A DNA stretch of 64,000 bases from Dyella ginsengisoli LA-4 (GCF_000334915.1 NZ_AMSF01000024.1:36632-100631); one strand, 5' to 3'. Counted from the stretch's first letter, positions 12,116 to 24,774 are shown. Notes: a model not told the origin generated them from the sequence alone. A program made the numbers and translations.

Positions 12116-12412
12116 ATGCCCATCTACGCGTTTGCCTGCAAGGCATGCGGTCATGCCTTCGACCGCCTGCAGAAGCTTTCCGATGCCGATCCGACCGTCT
12201 GCCCGGCATGCGGTGCCGAGCAGGTGCAGCGGCAGGTCACCGCGCCGTCGTTCCGCCTGGCCGGCAGCGGCTGGTACGAGACCGACTTCAAGAAGGCCGG
12301 GGACAAGAAGCGCAACCTCGCCGGGGATGCCGCCGCTCCGGCCCCGGCCCCGGCCCCGGCTCCGGCTCCGGCTCCGGCGCCCGCTCCGGCGCCTTCGTCC
12401 GGTAGCGACTGA
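12116..12412 (+). CDS. FmdB-family zinc-ribbon protein with Ala-Pro tail
   Basis: 98-residue protein. The N-terminal half is an FmdB/CxxC_CxxC regulatory-type zinc ribbon: CKACGHAF (Cys 8 and 11) and CPACGAE (Cys about 30 and 33), with the family start MPIYAF. The C-terminal quarter is a low-complexity Ala-Pro repeat of about ten AP units ending in SSGSD. That tail is encoded by tandem GC-rich hexamers (about 12341-12392). The family often sits upstream of aspS in proteobacteria; its molecular role is not well defined. Hexamer length changes would keep the frame and only alter tail length. Confidence 0.85.
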   Translation: MPIYAFACKACGHAFDRLQKLSDADPTVCPACGAEQVQRQVTAPSFRLAGSGWYETDFKKAGDKKRNLAGDAAAPAPAPAPAPAPAPAPAPAPSSGSD

Positions 12413-12480
12413 CCACGGTTCAAACCCCGTTGGGGCGGGCGACTGTAGGGTTCGGCCACCTGTCTTCGAAAGGGGTCTTC

Positions 12481-13098
12481 ATGCGGATTTCCCTCGCCGC
12501 TTTCGGCGGTCTGGCCCTGGCCATCGCGATCCTGTCTCTCTCTTTTCCCGGCCTAGTGGAGGCGCGCCAGGGCTGGAACGATCCGGTTCGCTGCAACAGC
12601 CAGGATGGGCATTACGCCCGCTGTGTCATGCCCTGGCGGAACGCCCGCCTGCTTCGTCAGGAGTCCAAGGCGGACTGTATCCGCGGGCAGAGCTGGGGTG
12701 TCGATCGCGGTGTGTTGTGGGTCGACCGCGGCTGTCGCGGCCTTTTCGTGGCCGCCGACCGCTGGTACGGCGGCCGCGACGATGGTGGCTGGCGCGACGG
12801 CGACGACCACGGTCGCTGGCAACATCATGACGACGATCGCCCCCGTGAACGCGATGATGATCGCGGCGGCTGGCGTCCGGGCCACGATTGGGATCGCGAC
12901 ATCCGCCTGCAGTGCGACAGCAATGGCCGCCGTTACCAGATGTGCCGGGTCGACACGGGGCGACATGGTCGGGCCCGACTGGTGCGGCAGCTTTCCAGCT
13001 CCCGCTGTACCGAGGGCTACAGCTGGGGCTACAACCGGGCGGGAGTGTGGGTTGACCACGGTTGCCGCGGCCAGTTCGTGGTGCAGCGGCGCTGGTAG
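12481..13098 (+). CDS. Secreted DUF3011 protein with two repeats
   Basis: 205-residue exported protein. The ATG at 12481 gives a signal peptide ending about EARQ (residue 26), preceded by a good ribosome-binding site (GAAAGGGG). Two DUF3011-like repeats follow. Repeat 1 (about residues 30-90) and repeat 2 (about 140-200) share a Cys-rich plan: VRCNS/LQCDS, YARCVM/YQMCRV, RLLRQ/RLVRQ, C-x-x-x-x-SWG and [16 protein letters not shown]. Between them lies a 45-residue linker very rich in Asp, His, Arg, Gly and Trp (for example [16 protein letters not shown]). DUF3011 has no assigned function. The even number of conserved Cys suggests disulphides in the periplasm or outside the cell. Confidence 0.8.
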   Translation: MRISLAAFGGLALAIAILSLSFPGLVEARQGWNDPVRCNSQDGHYARCVMPWRNARLLRQESKADCIRGQSWGVDRGVLWVDRGCRGLFVAADRWYGGRDDGGWRDGDDHGRWQHHDDDRPRERDDDRGGWRPGHDWDRDIRLQCDSNGRRYQMCRVDTGRHGRARLVRQLSSSRCTEGYSWGYNRAGVWVDHGCRGQFVVQRRW

Positions 13099-13217
13099 GG
13101 AGGCCGCGGAGCGGGTCCTGGCCTGCTCCGCTCCCGGCGGCTTGCGTCCGCTGCAGTGCTACCATTGGCGGTCTTTTCCCTGCCCATTCCGCGATCGCGG
13201 CCCGGAGTTCCAAGCGC

Positions 13218-14984
<1,767 letters not shown>

Positions 14985-15083
14985 AGCGGGATCGCGTCGG
15001 CGAACCGCGGCGGGCGGCGCGGGCAGAATGCAGCGCCCCGCCCGCCGGGCGGTCTTCTCCTTCTTCCACGTTGGCCGGTCCCC

Positions 15084-15740
15084 ATGCTTGAACACGTCAT
15101 CCTGCTGCACGGCCTGTGGATGAGGGGCTTCGCACTGGCCATGCTGCATCGTCGGATGATGGAGGCGGGTTTCCGCGTTCACCGCTTCGACTACCTCAGC
15201 GTGGCGGCGACCCAGGAGCGCATCCTGGAACGTCTGCAGGGCCGGATGCGCGACCTTGGCGATATCGGTGGCCCGGTCCACCTGGTCGGGCACAGCCTGG
15301 GCGGGCTGCTCGCGCTCAAGGCCTGCCGCGAAGAGAGCATCCTGCCTCCGGGGCGGGTGGTATGCCTGGGCTCGCCCCTGCGTGGCAGTGCCGCGGCTCG
15401 GGAATTCTCGCGCTTCGGGCGCGGTGGCGAAGTGCTGCTGGGGCACAACCGTGACCTGCTCGAGAAGGGCTTCGAGCGTTGGGACGGCCGGCGCGAGGTG
15501 GGCGTGATCGCCGGCCGCTCGCCGATCGGGCTGGGTGCGGTGCTGACCCATATCGAGGGCGACCACGACGGCACGGTGGCGGTGGCCGAGACCCGGCTGC
15601 CCGGTCTGGCCGACCACTGCGTGGTGGACACCAACCACACCGGCCTGCTCTTTTCGGCCGATGTGGCGCGCCTGACTGCCTGCTTTCTGCGGGAGGGGCG
15701 TTTTGCCGCAGTGACGGCCCCGGCAGGGCCGGCCGGCTGA
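15084..15740 (+). CDS. Alpha/beta hydrolase (lipase-like)
   Basis: 218-residue alpha/beta-hydrolase fold protein without signal peptide. The nucleophile elbow VGHSLGGLLALK is near residue 70, and a His-containing C-terminal segment (VVDTNHTGLLFS, about residue 180) supplies a plausible catalytic His. A catalytic Asp probably lies in EGDHDGTV near residue 155. The family is close to PGAP1/lipase-like esterases; the substrate is unknown. It lies between aspS and yebC and is probably cotranscribed with aspS, 99 bases downstream of it. Confidence 0.8.
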   Translation: MLEHVILLHGLWMRGFALAMLHRRMMEAGFRVHRFDYLSVAATQERILERLQGRMRDLGDIGGPVHLVGHSLGGLLALKACREESILPPGRVVCLGSPLRGSAAAREFSRFGRGGEVLLGHNRDLLEKGFERWDGRREVGVIAGRSPIGLGAVLTHIEGDHDGTVAVAETRLPGLADHCVVDTNHTGLLFSADVARLTACFLREGRFAAVTAPAGPAG

Positions 15741-15821
15741 AACCCCCGGGCCACCCTTCCACGGCCCACGGGGGGATGGAGTAAAATTCGGCGCTTGTCC
15801 ACTGTCAGGTTGCGCAACGCC

Positions 15822-16556
15822 ATGGGTAGAGGCCCGTCCATCGAAGGTCGCAAGAACGCCGAAGACGCCAAGCGCGCGAAAGTGTTCACCAAGCTGATCC
15901 GCGAAATCACCGTCGCCACTCGTGCCGGCGTAGCCGACCCGTCCGGCAACCCGCGGCTGCGCGCGGCCGTGGACAAGGCGTTGTCGGCCAACATGCCCAA
16001 GGACACCATCGAGCGCGCGATCAAGCGCGGCTCGGGCGCCGACGGCGGCGCCGCGATGGAGGAGCTGCGCTACGAAGGCTATGGCCCGGCCGGCGTGGCG
16101 CTGATCATCGAGTGCTTCACCGACAACCCCACCCGCACGGTGGCCGATGTGCGCCACGCGTTGACGCGTCACGGCGGCAACCTCGGTACCAGCGGCTCGG
16201 TGGCGTTCCAGTTCACCCGCTGCGGCGAGATCGTGTTCGCTACCGGTGGCGACGAGGCGGCCGAGGAAAAGGTGCTCGAGGCGGCGCTGGAGGCGGGGGC
16301 CGACGACGTGGTGAACGAGCACGGCGAGAGCACGGTGATCTGCGCGCCGGAAAACTTCGAGGCGGTGCAGCAGGCACTGGCCGCGGCCGGGCTGGAGTCC
16401 GACCATGCCGGCGTCGGCATGCGCCCGAACAATCGCGTGGCAGTGCCCGCGGACGCGCAGGAAACCATGCAGGACCTGCTCGAGCGCCTGAACGCGCTCG
16501 ACGACGTCAGCGAGGTCTACCACAACGCGATCCTGCCGGCCGAGGCGGCGGATTGA
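15822..16556 (+). CDS. YebC/PmpR-family protein (TACO1-like)
   Basis: 244-residue YebC/TACO1 family protein. Members act as DNA-binding regulators (PmpR) or, as shown more recently, help ribosomes translate difficult stretches such as polyproline. Conserved segments are [19 protein letters not shown] near residue 10, [29 protein letters not shown] near 48, and [12 protein letters not shown] near 88. The ATG at 15822 gives [11 protein letters not shown], the form seen in xanthomonads. A -10-like TAAAAT lies at 15782-15787. It stands just upstream of ruvC, its common neighbour. Confidence 0.93.
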   Translation: MGRGPSIEGRKNAEDAKRAKVFTKLIREITVATRAGVADPSGNPRLRAAVDKALSANMPKDTIERAIKRGSGADGGAAMEELRYEGYGPAGVALIIECFTDNPTRTVADVRHALTRHGGNLGTSGSVAFQFTRCGEIVFATGGDEAAEEKVLEAALEAGADDVVNEHGESTVICAPENFEAVQQALAAAGLESDHAGVGMRPNNRVAVPADAQETMQDLLERLNALDDVSEVYHNAILPAEAAD

Positions 16557-16596
16557 TCCGGCGTCGGCCCTCGGGCCGCGTCGGCGCGTGCAGCGC

Positions 16597-17118
16597 ATGA
16601 CCCGCATTCTCGGCATCGATCCCGGTAGCCAGCGTACCGGTGTCGGGATCATCGATGTCGACACGCAGGGCAAGCTGTCCCACGTCTTCCATGGTGCGCT
16701 GGTGGTGGGCAACGAGGCGTCGTTCCCGCTGCGTCTGAAACGCATCTTTGACGAGCTGTGTGACATCATCGCCGCCCATCGTCCATCCGAGTGCGGGATC
16801 GAGCGTGTGTTCATGGCGCGCAATCCCGACTCGGCATTGAAGCTGGGGCAGGCGAGGGGCGCCGCGATCTGCGCGGTGGTCAGCCAGGGGATCGCGGTGC
16901 ACGAATACGCAGCAACCGAAGTGAAGCAGTCGGTGGTCGGCAGTGGCCGCGGCGACAAGACCCAGGTACAGCACATGATTGGCGTACTGCTCGGCTTGAA
17001 AGGGCCGTTGCAGGCCGACGCCGCGGACGCGCTGGCGATCGCCGTGACCCATGCACACACCCGTGCCAGCCTGGCCCGCGTCGGTATTCCGCGCACGGCC
17101 TGGAGGCGTGGCCGATGA
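16597..17118 (+). CDS. ruvC: Holliday junction resolvase RuvC
   Basis: 173-residue endonuclease that cleaves Holliday junctions together with RuvAB. The first catalytic Asp lies in [13 protein letters not shown] (residues 3-15), the Glu in [23 protein letters not shown] (about residue 65), and the C-terminal acidic pair in [16 protein letters not shown] (about 140). I take the ATG at 16597; a GTG three codons upstream is also possible. The stop overlaps the ruvA start (ATGA at 17115-17118). Confidence 0.96.
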   Translation: MTRILGIDPGSQRTGVGIIDVDTQGKLSHVFHGALVVGNEASFPLRLKRIFDELCDIIAAHRPSECGIERVFMARNPDSALKLGQARGAAICAVVSQGIAVHEYAATEVKQSVVGSGRGDKTQVQHMIGVLLGLKGPLQADAADALAIAVTHAHTRASLARVGIPRTAWRRGR

Positions 17119-17711
17119 TCGGTCGCCTGCGTGGCACCCTGGTGTCCAAGCAGCCGCCGTGGCTGCTCGTCGACGTCGGCGGCGTGGGCTACGAGCTCGA
17201 GGCGCCGATGTCGACGATCTTCGACCTGCCGGCGACCGGCAAGGAAGTGATCCTGCTCACCCATCACGCGGTGAAGGAGGACAGTGTCGCCCTTTACGGT
17301 TTCCTGCAGGAATCCGAGCGCGCGCTGTTCCGCAGCCTGCTGAAGGTCAGCGGGATCGGCGCGAAGATCGCGCTGGCGGTGCTGTCCGGTGTGTCCACCG
17401 GCGACTTTGCGCGGTTGGTGCAGGCCGGTGACGTGGTCGCGTTGACCAAGATCCCCGGCATCGGCAAGAAGACCGCCGAACGTATCGTGGTCGAGCTGCG
17501 CGATCGGGTCGACGGGCTGGACCATGTCCGGCTGCCCGGTCAGGCCCCTGCCGGCGCCCCGATGGACGCGGCCGGCGAGGCGACGGTCGCGCTGCAGCAA
17601 CTCGGCTACAAGCCGGCCGAGGTCACGCGCCTGGTGCAGAAGGTCGCCGCCGACGGCGACAGCGCCGAGGCCATCATCCGCAAGGCGCTGCGCGCCGCCC
17701 TGGGCGGCTAG
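17115..17711 (+). CDS. ruvA: Holliday junction branch migration protein RuvA
   Basis: 198-residue junction-binding subunit that loads RuvB. The N-terminal OB domain starts [15 protein letters not shown]. Two helix-hairpin-helix motifs follow ([18 protein letters not shown] near 75 and [19 protein letters not shown] near 110), and a C-terminal RuvB-binding domain (about 150-198) contains [18 protein letters not shown]. Overlap with ruvC by ATGA indicates translational coupling. The partner ruvB is displaced by kup, about 2 kb downstream. Confidence 0.96.
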   Translation: MIGRLRGTLVSKQPPWLLVDVGGVGYELEAPMSTIFDLPATGKEVILLTHHAVKEDSVALYGFLQESERALFRSLLKVSGIGAKIALAVLSGVSTGDFARLVQAGDVVALTKIPGIGKKTAERIVVELRDRVDGLDHVRLPGQAPAGAPMDAAGEATVALQQLGYKPAEVTRLVQKVAADGDSAEAIIRKALRAALGG

Positions 17712-17726
17712 GCAGCCGGGAATCGC

Positions 17727-19643
17727 ATGAGCCAGTCATCGCAAGTTTCGCAACACGCAGGATCCACCGAAGGCGGCCAGCACGGCAGCGTTTCGGCGCT
17801 GATACTCGGTGCCATCGGTGTGGTGTTCGGAGACATCGGCACCAGCCCCCTGTACACGATGCACGAGACCTTCCTGCCGGAGCACGGGCTGCATCCGCGG
17901 CCGGCCACGGTGCTCGGGATCCTCTCGCTGATCACCTGGTCGCTGATCATCGTGGTGGCATTGAAATACGTCAGCCTGGTGATGCGCGCCGACAACAAGG
18001 GCGAGGGCGGGATCATGGCGCTGATGACCCTGGCCCAGCGGGCCGTGGGCCAGTCCCCCCGCATGCGCAAGCTGGTGGTGCTGATGGCATTGCTGGGGGC
18101 GGCACTGTTCTTCGGCGATGGCGTGATCACGCCGTCGATCTCTGTGTTGTCGGCGGTCGAGGGCCTGGAGGTTGCCGCGCCCGGGCTGTCGCACTGGGTC
18201 GTGCCGGTCACCGTAGGCGTGCTGCTCGGGCTGTTCTGGATGCAGCGCCATGGAACGGCCAAGGTCGGCGCGGTGTTCGGGCCGATCATGGTGCTGTGGT
18301 TCCTCAGCCTCGGCGTGATCGGCGCGTGGAACATCCTGAAGTCGCCGGGGGTGCTGTACGCGCTCAATCCCTGGTACGCGGTGCAGTTCTTCATGACCCA
18401 CGGCATGGCTTCGGCACTGGCCCTGGGTTCGGTCGTGCTGTGCGTGACCGGTGCCGAGGCGCTCTACACCGACATGGGTCACTTCGGGCGCTTCCCGATC
18501 CGCGCGGCCTGGTTCTTCTTCGTGATGCCGGCCCTGCTGCTCAACTACTACGGCCAGGGTGGCCTGCTGCTGATCGAGCCGGCGGCGATCAGCAACCCGT
18601 TCTACCACTCGGTGCCGGACTGGGCGCTCTACCCGATGATCGGACTGGCGACCGCCTCCACGGTGATCGCTTCGCAGGCAGTGATCTCCGGCGCCTTCAC
18701 GGTGACCCGGCAGGCGATCCAGCTCGGCTTCGTGCCGCGCATGCAGGTGGTGCACACCTCGCGCGAGGCGATCGGGCAGATCTTTCTGCCCTGGGTGAAC
18801 CGTTCGCTGATGATCGCGGTGATCGCCACGGTGGTGAGCTTCGGGTCGTCCAACGCGCTGGCCGGTGCCTACGGCATCGCCGTGACCGGCACGATGGCGA
18901 TCGACACCGTGCTGGTGATGATCGTCGCCCGCCGCATGTGGCACTGGAACCGGGCGCTGGTGATCGTGGCCGCGATCGCTCTGCTGTCGGTGGACCTGAG
19001 CTATTTCGGTGCCAACACGCTGAAGATCCTGCAGGGCGGCTGGTTCCCGCTGGTGCTCGGCCTGGTGATGTTCGTGGTGATGACCACCTGGCGTCGCGGT
19101 CGGGACCTTGTGGTCCGCGAGATCAAGCAGAGCGGACTGGCGCTGAAGCCGTTCATCGCCAACATCGCCGAGCATCCGCCGCTGCGCGTCCCGGGAACGG
19201 CGGTGTTCCTCACCGCCAACCAGGAGGCCGTGCCGCACGCGCTGTTGCACAACCTCAAGCACAACAAGGTGCTGCACGAGCGCAACGTGCTGCTGACGGT
19301 GGAGACGCTGGAAACGCCGGTGGCCGAATCCGACGAGCGGATCCAGCTCGAGGAGCTCGGTGGCGGCTTCTATCTGCTGACCCTGCGCTTCGGCTTCGCC
19401 GAGGATCCGAACATTCCACTGGCGCTGGGGCAGTGCTCGCGCAGCGGCCTGCCGTTCGACCTGATGGACACCACTTTCTTCCTGTCGCGCGAGAGCATCG
19501 TGGCGGGCGCGCGCCGACCGGGCATGGCACTGTGGCGCGACAAGCTGTTCGCTTTCATGGCGCGCAACGCGTTGCCCGCCACGGCCTTCTTCCAGATCCC
19601 GGGCAACCGCCTGATCGAGCTGGGTGCGCAGGTGGAGATCTGA
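17727..19643 (+). CDS. kup: Potassium uptake transporter Kup
   Basis: 638-residue KUP/HAK/KT potassium/proton symporter in the inner membrane. About twelve hydrophobic helices occupy residues 25-455; the remainder is a cytoplasmic C-terminal domain. Family motifs include GVVFGDIGTSPLYTMHE (about 31-47), ADNKGEGGIMAL (about 90) and FFGDGVITPSISVLSAVEG (about 130). It begins 15 bases after the ruvA stop, so it is inserted into what is usually a contiguous ruvCAB operon. A GAGTGAG-type inverted repeat fills the gap after its stop codon. Confidence 0.95.
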   Translation: MSQSSQVSQHAGSTEGGQHGSVSALILGAIGVVFGDIGTSPLYTMHETFLPEHGLHPRPATVLGILSLITWSLIIVVALKYVSLVMRADNKGEGGIMALMTLAQRAVGQSPRMRKLVVLMALLGAALFFGDGVITPSISVLSAVEGLEVAAPGLSHWVVPVTVGVLLGLFWMQRHGTAKVGAVFGPIMVLWFLSLGVIGAWNILKSPGVLYALNPWYAVQFFMTHGMASALALGSVVLCVTGAEALYTDMGHFGRFPIRAAWFFFVMPALLLNYYGQGGLLLIEPAAISNPFYHSVPDWALYPMIGLATASTVIASQAVISGAFTVTRQAIQLGFVPRMQVVHTSREAIGQIFLPWVNRSLMIAVIATVVSFGSSNALAGAYGIAVTGTMAIDTVLVMIVARRMWHWNRALVIVAAIALLSVDLSYFGANTLKILQGGWFPLVLGLVMFVVMTTWRRGRDLVVREIKQSGLALKPFIANIAEHPPLRVPGTAVFLTANQEAVPHALLHNLKHNKVLHERNVLLTVETLETPVAESDERIQLEELGGGFYLLTLRFGFAEDPNIPLALGQCSRSGLPFDLMDTTFFLSRESIVAGARRPGMALWRDKLFAFMARNALPATAFFQIPGNRLIELGAQVEI

Positions 19644-19741
19644 AAAGCGGGAGCGGGGCCCCGGGGGTGAGAGGAAGACCGGTGCCCGGGGCGGCGTACG
19701 GGGTCTCCCGCCTCCCGCTCCTCTTCACTCACCCCTCGCCT
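19644..19741 (+). repeat. GAGTGAG-type intergenic inverted repeat, copy A (kup-ruvB)
   Basis: Diverged copy of a four-member element family. It starts directly after the kup TGA and ends 20 bases before the ruvB ATG. Pairs include AGCGGGAG (19646-19653) with CTCCCGCT (19712-19719), and GAAGACC (19674-19680) with GGTCT (19702-19706). The right arm contains CTCCTCTTCACTC (19718-19730), the complement of the family core GAGTGAAGAGGAG. It has no coding potential that I would trust. Confidence 0.7.
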
Positions 19742-19760
19742 CAAGCCCCATAATGCCGCC

Positions 19761-20807
<1,047 letters not shown>

Positions 20808-20851
20808 CCCGGCGCGGCGTCCGGCCTCCTGGTCTGCAAGAGAGTCCGACG

Positions 20852-21253
20852 ATGCCCCCTTTCGAATGGCCGGTACGCGTGTATTGGGAAGATACCGACG
20901 CCGGTGGCGTGGTCTACCACGCGAGCTACCTGCGTTTCATGGAGCGCGCCCGCAGCGAGTGGTTGCGCAGCCTCGGCGTGGCCCAGTCCGAGTTCAAGGC
21001 GCGGACCGGGCTGGCCTTTCTGGTGCGTTCGATGAAACTGGATTTCCTCAAGGCTGCCCTGCTGGATGATGAATTGCTCGTGACGGTCGAAGTCAAAGAG
21101 CGGCGCGCAGCCAGTATCCTGTTCGGTCAGGTCGTCCGGCGTCGCGACGGGACCCGCCTCATCGAGGCCGAAGTGCGCGTCGCCTGCGTCGATGTCGAGC
21201 GCATGGTGCCGGTACGGATACCGGACGACGCCATTCCCGGCCTGACCCCCTAG
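20852..21253 (+). CDS. ybgC: Tol-Pal-associated acyl-CoA thioesterase YbgC
   Basis: 133-residue 4-hydroxybenzoyl-CoA thioesterase-fold (hot-dog) protein, the first gene of the Tol-Pal operon. The active-site motif VYWEDTDAGGVVYHASYLRFMERAR (about residues 8-32) includes the catalytic Asp. E. coli YbgC hydrolyses short-chain acyl-CoA and acyl-ACP and binds phospholipid enzymes (family knowledge). It is followed at 32 bases by tolQ and preceded at 44 bases by ruvB. Confidence 0.93.
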   Translation: MPPFEWPVRVYWEDTDAGGVVYHASYLRFMERARSEWLRSLGVAQSEFKARTGLAFLVRSMKLDFLKAALLDDELLVTVEVKERRAASILFGQVVRRRDGTRLIEAEVRVACVDVERMVPVRIPDDAIPGLTP

Positions 21254-21285
21254 ATTCCCATTCCCTGCGGAGAACTCCCCAAGCC

Positions 21286-21972
21286 ATGAACGGTGGACTG
21301 AACATTTTCACGCTGGTCGCGGACGCGAGCTGGCCGGTCAAGTTCGTCATGCTGGTGCTGCTGGCGTTCTCCTTCATGTCCTGGGTGATCATCATCCGCA
21401 AGTACACGCAGATGAAGGCGGCCACCGAGAACGCCGAGGAGTTCGAGGAGCGTTTCTGGTCCGGCGGCGACCTGGCCGGCCTGTTCCGCGAGGTCAGCGG
21501 GCGCGGTGCCGACAACGGCGGCATGGAGACCATCTTCGAGTCCGGCTTCCGCGAGTTCGCCCGCCAGCGCCAGCGCAAGACCCACGACATGCGCGTGGTG
21601 ATGGAAGGCACCGAGCGCGCGATGCGCGTGGCCGGCACCCGCGAGATCGGCCTGCTCGAGCGCAACCTGGAGTTCCTCGCCAACGTCGGCTCGATCGCTC
21701 CCTACGTCGGCCTGTTCGGCACGGTGTGGGGCATCATGGGCGCGTTCCAGGGCCTGGGCGAGATGAAGGACGTCACCATCGCCGCGGTGGCGCCGCACAT
21801 TTCCGAGGCGCTGATCGCCACCGCGATGGGCCTGTTTGCGGCGATCCCGGCGGTGTGGGCGTACAACCGCTACGCCAACCGGGTCGAGCGCATCGCCTCG
21901 CGCTACGAGGTGTTCCAGGAGGAGTTCTCCTCGGTCCTGCAGCGCCAGATCCAGTCCGACGACGTCCGCTGA
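21286..21972 (+). CDS. tolQ: Tol-Pal system inner membrane protein TolQ
   Basis: 228-residue MotA/ExbB-type proton-channel subunit that with TolR converts proton-motive force into TolA movement. Three transmembrane segments are visible: FVMLVLLAFSFMSWVIII (about 17-35), SIAPYVGLFGTVWGIMGAF (about 137-155) and ALIATAMGLFAAIPAVWAY (about 170-188). The length and topology match the family. Confidence 0.96.
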   Translation: MNGGLNIFTLVADASWPVKFVMLVLLAFSFMSWVIIIRKYTQMKAATENAEEFEERFWSGGDLAGLFREVSGRGADNGGMETIFESGFREFARQRQRKTHDMRVVMEGTERAMRVAGTREIGLLERNLEFLANVGSIAPYVGLFGTVWGIMGAFQGLGEMKDVTIAAVAPHISEALIATAMGLFAAIPAVWAYNRYANRVERIASRYEVFQEEFSSVLQRQIQSDDVR

Positions 21973-21984
21973 GGGACGCCCGCC

Positions 21985-22420
<436 letters not shown>

Positions 22421-22434
<14 letters not shown>

Positions 22435-23362
22435 GCGCACGCCCCTGGCCGTGGTGCTGGCGGCCCTGCTGCACCTCGGCATCCTGGCGTTCCTCTACCT
22501 GGCGATCCTGCCGTGCTCGACCTACGAGAGGTGGTTCGAGTTGCTGCACCTGCCCGCCGGGTGGAACCCGATCGCCTGCGCCAAGCCGCTGGAGCTGCCG
22601 GGCCAGCCGATCGAGGCGGTGTTGATCGGCCCCACCGGGGCGCCGCCGCCGAAACCGACCAAGGCACGCCCGGTCCCCGATTCGGTCCCGCCGCCCCCGG
22701 CCGTGCCGCCACCGACCCCGACGGTGCAGGCGCCGCAGGTCAAGACGCTGCCGCCGCCGCCGGAGCATCCGGACGTGGTCGACCAGGAAAAGGTCGTGGC
22801 CGAGGCGCTGCAGAAGGCAGAGGACGCCAAGAAGGAGCAGGAAGAGCGCCAGCGCCAGCGCCAGGCCGAACTGGACGCCCAGGCGGCCAGGAAGAAGCAA
22901 GAGGAAAAGAAGAAGATCGATGAGCTGTTCGCCAAGCTGGACAAGGCCTCGGCCGCCACGCGCCAGGCCGACAACCGCAAACGCCAGGCGGAACAGCAGC
23001 TCAAGGATCTGCAGAACACCAGGGACGACGGCCTGCCGGACGTGCCGGCGGCCGCCCAGCGGCAGACCGGCACCAACGGCAAGGACGACAGCCTGCTGGC
23101 CAAGTATCAAGCAGCGATTCAGAACGCGGTCACGCAGAACTGGCTGCGCCCGGATAACATGCCGAGCGCTCCGTGTGTCGTTCATATCACCCAGCTGCCC
23201 GGCGGCGACGTCATGAGCGCCAAGGTCGACAGCAGCTGCCCGTACGACGACGCCGGACGCCGATCGGTGGAAAACGCGGTACTTCGCGCGCAACCCCTGC
23301 CCTACAAGGGTTTCGAGAGCGTGTTCCAGCGTGATCTCACCTTCACCTTCAGGCCGCAATGA
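22421..23362 (+). CDS. tolA: Cell envelope integrity protein TolA
   Basis: 313-residue bridge from the inner-membrane TolQR motor to TolB/Pal. An N-terminal transmembrane helix (about residues 10-30, AVVLAALLHLGILAFLYLAIL) is followed by a Pro-rich stretch (75-110), a helical Glu/Lys/Gln/Ala-rich rod (about 120-210) and a C-terminal TolA/TonB-like domain (about 220-313) with NAVTQNWLRP and FQRDLTFTF. The rod is shorter than in E. coli TolA (421 residues), as in many xanthomonads. The stop overlaps the tolB start (ATGA). Confidence 0.93.
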
Positions 23363-24687
23363 TGAGGCTCATGCGTAAACACAATCTGCTGTTCGCCCTC
23401 GCTGCGCTGGTTCTTGCGACCCTGGTCGGTCCCCGGGCTTCCGCCCAGTCCCTCAACGTCGACATCGTCGGTGGCGTCAAGACCGCTACCCCGATCGCCG
23501 TGGTGCCGTTCGCCCAGGACGGTGGCACGCCGCTGCCGACCGACATCGCCGACGTGATGCGCAACGATTTCAACCGTTCGGGCAAGTTCCGGGCGCTGGC
23601 CAAGAGCGAGATCGTCGAATTCCCGTCCAAGGGTTCGGACATCCATTTCGCCACCTGGCGGCTGCTCAAGCAGGACTACATCACCGTCGGCCATATCAGC
23701 GACGCCGGCAGCGGCCTGGTCCGGGTCGACTACGAGCTGTGGGACGTGAACAAGCAGCAGAGCCTGCTCTCGCAGTCGATGACGGCACCGGTCGGCGACC
23801 TGCGTGGCGTCGCCCACCAGATCGCCGACCAGATCTACGAGAAGATCACCGGGGTGCGCGGTGCATTCTGGACCCGCATCGCCTACATCACCGCGGTCGG
23901 CCTCGGCAACCACACCACCTACTCGCTGATCGTGGCCGATTCGGACGGCTACAACCCGCAGGTGGTCGCCCGTTCGCGCGAATCCCTGCTGTCCCCCACC
24001 TGGTCGCCGGACGGCAAGAAGATCGCCTACGTCTCGTTCGAGAGCGGCAACTCCAACATCTATGTTCAGGACATCACCACCGGCGCCCGGCAGCTGGTCG
24101 AGGCGCACCGCAAGGGCATCAACGGTGCGCCGGCCTGGTCGCCGGACGGCACCAAGCTGGCGGTGTCGCTCTCCTATGTCGGCAACCCCGAGATCTTCGT
24201 GCTGGATCTGGCCACCCACAAGGAAACCCGGCTGACCAACAACCTGGCGATCGATACCGAGCCGAAGTGGTCGCCGGACGGTCAGTCCATCTATTTCACC
24301 TCCGACCGCTCCGGCCGCCCCCAGATCTACAAGATGGCGGCGACCGGCGGTGCACCCGAGCGCGTGACGTTCCAGGGGCAGTACAACGCCGAGGCGAACA
24401 TCAGCTACGACGGCAAGCAGATCGCCATGGTGCAGGGCAACGGGAACGTGTATCGTATTGCTGTCATGGACAATAGTCTGGGCGGGCAAGTGCGCTTCCT
24501 GTCGCCGGGTCCCATCGACGAATCGCCCAGCTTTGCCCCCAATGCAAGCATGCTGCTTTATGCCGCGACCGAAGGTCCCCGTGGCGTGCTCTACGCCGTG
24601 TCGGCTGACGGCATGGTTCGGCAGCGACTGGTGCTGGCCGACGGCGATGTCCGTGAACCCGCCTGGGGCCCGTTCCGGCAGCGCTGA
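23359..24687 (+). CDS. tolB: Tol-Pal system periplasmic protein TolB
   Basis: 442-residue periplasmic protein with a signal peptide (about residues 1-30, ending ASAQ). An N-terminal TolB domain (about 33-165) precedes a beta-propeller (about 190-435) built from repeats with the LSPTWSPDGKKIAYVS, APAWSPDGTKLAVS and PKWSPDGQSIYFTS pattern. It binds Pal and TolA and helps outer-membrane constriction at division. Its ATG overlaps the tolA stop; two other Met codons follow within five residues. Confidence 0.96.
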   Translation: MMRLMRKHNLLFALAALVLATLVGPRASAQSLNVDIVGGVKTATPIAVVPFAQDGGTPLPTDIADVMRNDFNRSGKFRALAKSEIVEFPSKGSDIHFATWRLLKQDYITVGHISDAGSGLVRVDYELWDVNKQQSLLSQSMTAPVGDLRGVAHQIADQIYEKITGVRGAFWTRIAYITAVGLGNHTTYSLIVADSDGYNPQVVARSRESLLSPTWSPDGKKIAYVSFESGNSNIYVQDITTGARQLVEAHRKGINGAPAWSPDGTKLAVSLSYVGNPEIFVLDLATHKETRLTNNLAIDTEPKWSPDGQSIYFTSDRSGRPQIYKMAATGGAPERVTFQGQYNAEANISYDGKQIAMVQGNGNVYRIAVMDNSLGGQVRFLSPGPIDESPSFAPNASMLLYAATEGPRGVLYAVSADGMVRQRLVLADGDVREPAWGPFRQR

Positions 24688-24743
24688 GATTCTCCAGGCG
24701 CGGCAGCTCATCGCCGCGCCGGCCGCCCAAGGAGTGGGCCCGC

Positions 24744-24774
24744 GAGGACGTCTGCGGGCGTCCTCTCGGTTTTT
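24744..24774 (+). terminator. Probable terminator or attenuator between tolB and pal
   Basis: GAGGACG (24744-24750) and CGTCCTC (24759-24765) form a 7-bp stem with an 8-base loop, followed by TTTTT at 24770-24774. An overlapping alternative stem, GCCCGC (24738-24743) with GCGGGC (24754-24759), cannot form at the same time. The tolB-pal gap is 254 bases, much longer than the other junctions of the operon, so transcription may be reduced here and pal restarted from its own promoter. Confidence 0.6.

Noticed and set aside
12341..12392. GC-rich tandem repeat as a possible CRISPR-like array
   Set aside because: Hexamer units without spacers, inside a coding frame; no cas genes.
17712..17726. c-di-AMP (ydaO) riboswitch in front of kup
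   Set aside because: The gap is 15 bases, too short for that aptamer.
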